From Flavobacteriaceae bacterium UBA3179 (GTDB lineage: Bacteria; Bacteroidota; Bacteroidia; Flavobacteriales; Flavobacteriaceae): a DNA stretch of 15,746 bases. Position 1 is the first letter of the stretch; every line of letters starts with the position of its first letter. Below the pieces are notes generated by a model. The model saw only the letters and a list, made by a program, of their open reading frames with translations. It was not told the origin of the DNA and made no database searches. Below, one piece after another: positions 14,581-15,746 of the stretch. The translations under genes and the position numbers were made by a program. Where the stretch lies: NCBI GenBank assembly GCA_002364245.1, contig DEXR01000013.1, positions 24,332 through 40,077 of the forward strand, written 5' to 3'.

Positions 14581-15075
14581 CTATAAAGGTTTCTTAATAA
14601 AAACTAACTTGTTTTTAAAAACTTCAATTTCGCTTGATTTTGTCACTTTTTGAGCATTTTTAGCTTTTTTTTGAAGAAAATCGATTGTTTTTTCTTCTGA
14701 AAGCTCTAAAATTTCCTTAAAAAATTGGCGCCCCATTTCATTGTTGTGTAAATCCATCGCGGTTTCTATAGAACTGTTCGGCGCTAGTTTTTCGTGTAAA
14801 TCAGTCACTTTTTGTGCCCAATCGATGCTCTTTTCAACATTCTGAAATTTTTTAAACGCTGCTTTTGCTATCAGAACATTCCACATCGCATGCCGAAACG
14901 CATTAGCAGGTCCGTTTTTATGATGCGCTTTTCCATACAAATCACTACTGATTTGCATAGTTTTTTTAGTCGCATTCAATGTGGGAAAAACTAAAAAAGG
15001 TTGTTTGATAAACACAACCGATAAATGCCACAACTGTTTGACACTTAATTGACGGATGCGTTTTAAAACATTCAT
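14581..15075 (-). CDS. DUF6973-like protein
   Basis: The 164-residue protein has no known function. It carries the conserved pattern of the DUF6973 family: [13 protein letters not shown] (54-66), TDLHE (91-95) and [13 protein letters not shown] (106-118). The repeated His/Asp/Glu residues in predicted helices (His62, His94, His110, Glu95, Asn111) could bind a metal or form an active site, but this is inference. The N-terminus is basic with a weakly hydrophobic stretch (about 14-30), and no clear signal peptide is present. Its ATG overlaps the hemE stop by four bases (ATGA), so it is translationally coupled to hemE and followed by EI24. Confidence 0.75.
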   Translation of the reverse strand: MNVLKRIRQLSVKQLWHLSVVFIKQPFLVFPTLNATKKTMQISSDLYGKAHHKNGPANAFRHAMWNVLIAKAAFKKFQNVEKSIDWAQKVTDLHEKLAPNSSIETAMDLHNNEMGRQFFKEILELSEEKTIDFLQKKAKNAQKVTKSSEIEVFKNKLVFIKKPL

Positions 15076-15746
15076 GATTCTGCCTTATACTCTTTAACTG
15101 CTTCAATAAAAGCACCAGCGTTTTCTACTGGAATATTAGGTAAAATTCCGTGGCCTAAATTCACAATGTATTTGTCTTTTCCGAAGTCATTAATCATTTG
15201 TGTAACCATCTTTTTTATTTCAGATGGCGGGCTAAACAAACGCGTAGGGTCAAAGTTTCCTTGCAAGGTAATATTTCCTCCGGTCAGCTTTCTAGCTGTT
15301 TTGGGGTCGCACGTCCAATCGACACCTAATGCGGAAGCACCACTATTAGCCATAGTATCTAATGCAAACCAACAGCCTTTTCCAAAGGCAATAACAGGAA
15401 CTTCGTCTTTTAACGCATCAATAATTTGTTGCATGTATTTCCAACTGAACTCTTGATAATCGGTAGGCGACAACATGCCACCCCAGCTATCAAAAACCTG
15501 CACCGCATTTACGCCAGCTTTCACTTTTTCTTTTAAATAGGCAATCGTAGTATCGGTAATTCTTTGCAGTAATGTATGCGCAGCAACGGGCTGTGTGAAA
15601 CAAAACTCTTTTGCTTTGTCAAAGTTTTTAGAACCCTGACCTTGTACGCAATAACACAACAGCGTCCACGGACTTCCAGCAAAACCAATTAACGGGATTT
15701 CGTCGTCCAACTTTTCCTTGGTCATTTTAATGGCGTCCATTACGTA
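15072..15746 (-). CDS. hemE: Uroporphyrinogen decarboxylase (partial, N-terminus beyond window)
   Basis: HemE decarboxylates the four acetate side chains of uroporphyrinogen III to give coproporphyrinogen III in the cytoplasm. About 224 C-terminal residues of a roughly 340-residue enzyme are present; the frame is open to the window edge, so the internal Met near 15740 is not the start. Recognised blocks are [42 protein letters not shown] and NLGHGILP. All fit UroD, including the conserved Asp and His of the later active-site loops. It is the first gene visible in the haem run and overlaps the DUF6973 gene by four bases. Confidence 0.96.
   Translation of the reverse strand, partial: YVMDAIKMTKEKLDDEIPLIGFAGSPWTLLCYCVQGQGSKNFDKAKEFCFTQPVAAHTLLQRITDTTIAYLKEKVKAGVNAVQVFDSWGGMLSPTDYQEFSWKYMQQIIDALKDEVPVIAFGKGCWFALDTMANSGASALGVDWTCDPKTARKLTGGNITLQGNFDPTRLFSPPSEIKKMVTQMINDFGKDKYIVNLGHGILPNIPVENAGAFIEAVKEYKAES

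Overview
The window looks like a chromosomal segment of a member of the Flavobacteriaceae (Bacteroidota), probably marine; the genus cannot be settled from sequence alone. The evidence is AT-rich DNA, family-typical gene orders (dprA next to an HU/SPOR protein; dut, nucleotidyltransferase, TPR, DUF4292, EnvC), promoters of the Bacteroidota type (-33 TTTG, -7 TAnnTTTG), and few Shine-Dalgarno sites. It is nearly fully coding. The largest gap is 184 bp (12176-12359), and I saw no tRNA, rRNA, insertion sequence, prophage or CRISPR array.

Layout. (1) 1-2630: the 3'-truncated DNA-uptake gene dprA on the minus strand, diverging from a membrane-anchored HU-fold/SPOR protein, then a hotdog acyl-CoA thioesterase. 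(2) 2728-7237, plus strand: a reactive-sulfur island made of a Crp/Fnr regulator, a TauE/SafE-type exporter, a TPMT-like thiol methyltransferase, a persulfide dioxygenase-rhodanese fusion (CstB-like), and a thiosulfate-channel-like YeeE/YedE split over two genes. (3) 7238-12175, minus strand: an envelope operon reading dut, NDP-sugar pyrophosphorylase, TPR protein, DUF4292 lipoprotein, EnvC-like murein hydrolase activator. (4) 12360-15746, minus strand: a tightly packed haem operon reading hemE (5' end outside the window), DUF6973 protein, EI24 membrane protein, GNAT acetyltransferase, hemF.

The most interesting signal is regulatory. The two transcription units of the sulfur island (tauE-tpmt at 3434 and pdo-yeeE-yedE at 4913) each carry a GTAAC-N4-GTTAC-like inverted repeat (one perfect, one with a single mismatch). 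Both lie exactly 22 bp upstream of a perfect TAnnTTTG -7 box, which puts the repeat centre near -41, the class II activator position used by CRP/FNR proteins. The 5-4-5 geometry equals that of FNR sites. The adjacent Crp/Fnr gene lacks the recognition-helix glutamate that reads the classical TGA core, and it has a Cys77/Cys83-Cys84 cluster that could sense sulfur species. The proposal is a self-contained sulfide/persulfide-responsive regulon: the regulator senses reactive sulfur, PDO-rhodanese oxidises and transfers it, YeeE/YedE and TauE move thiosulfate or sulfite, and the methyltransferase caps thiols. The operators and gene families are seen directly; the sensing and the regulatory link are inference.
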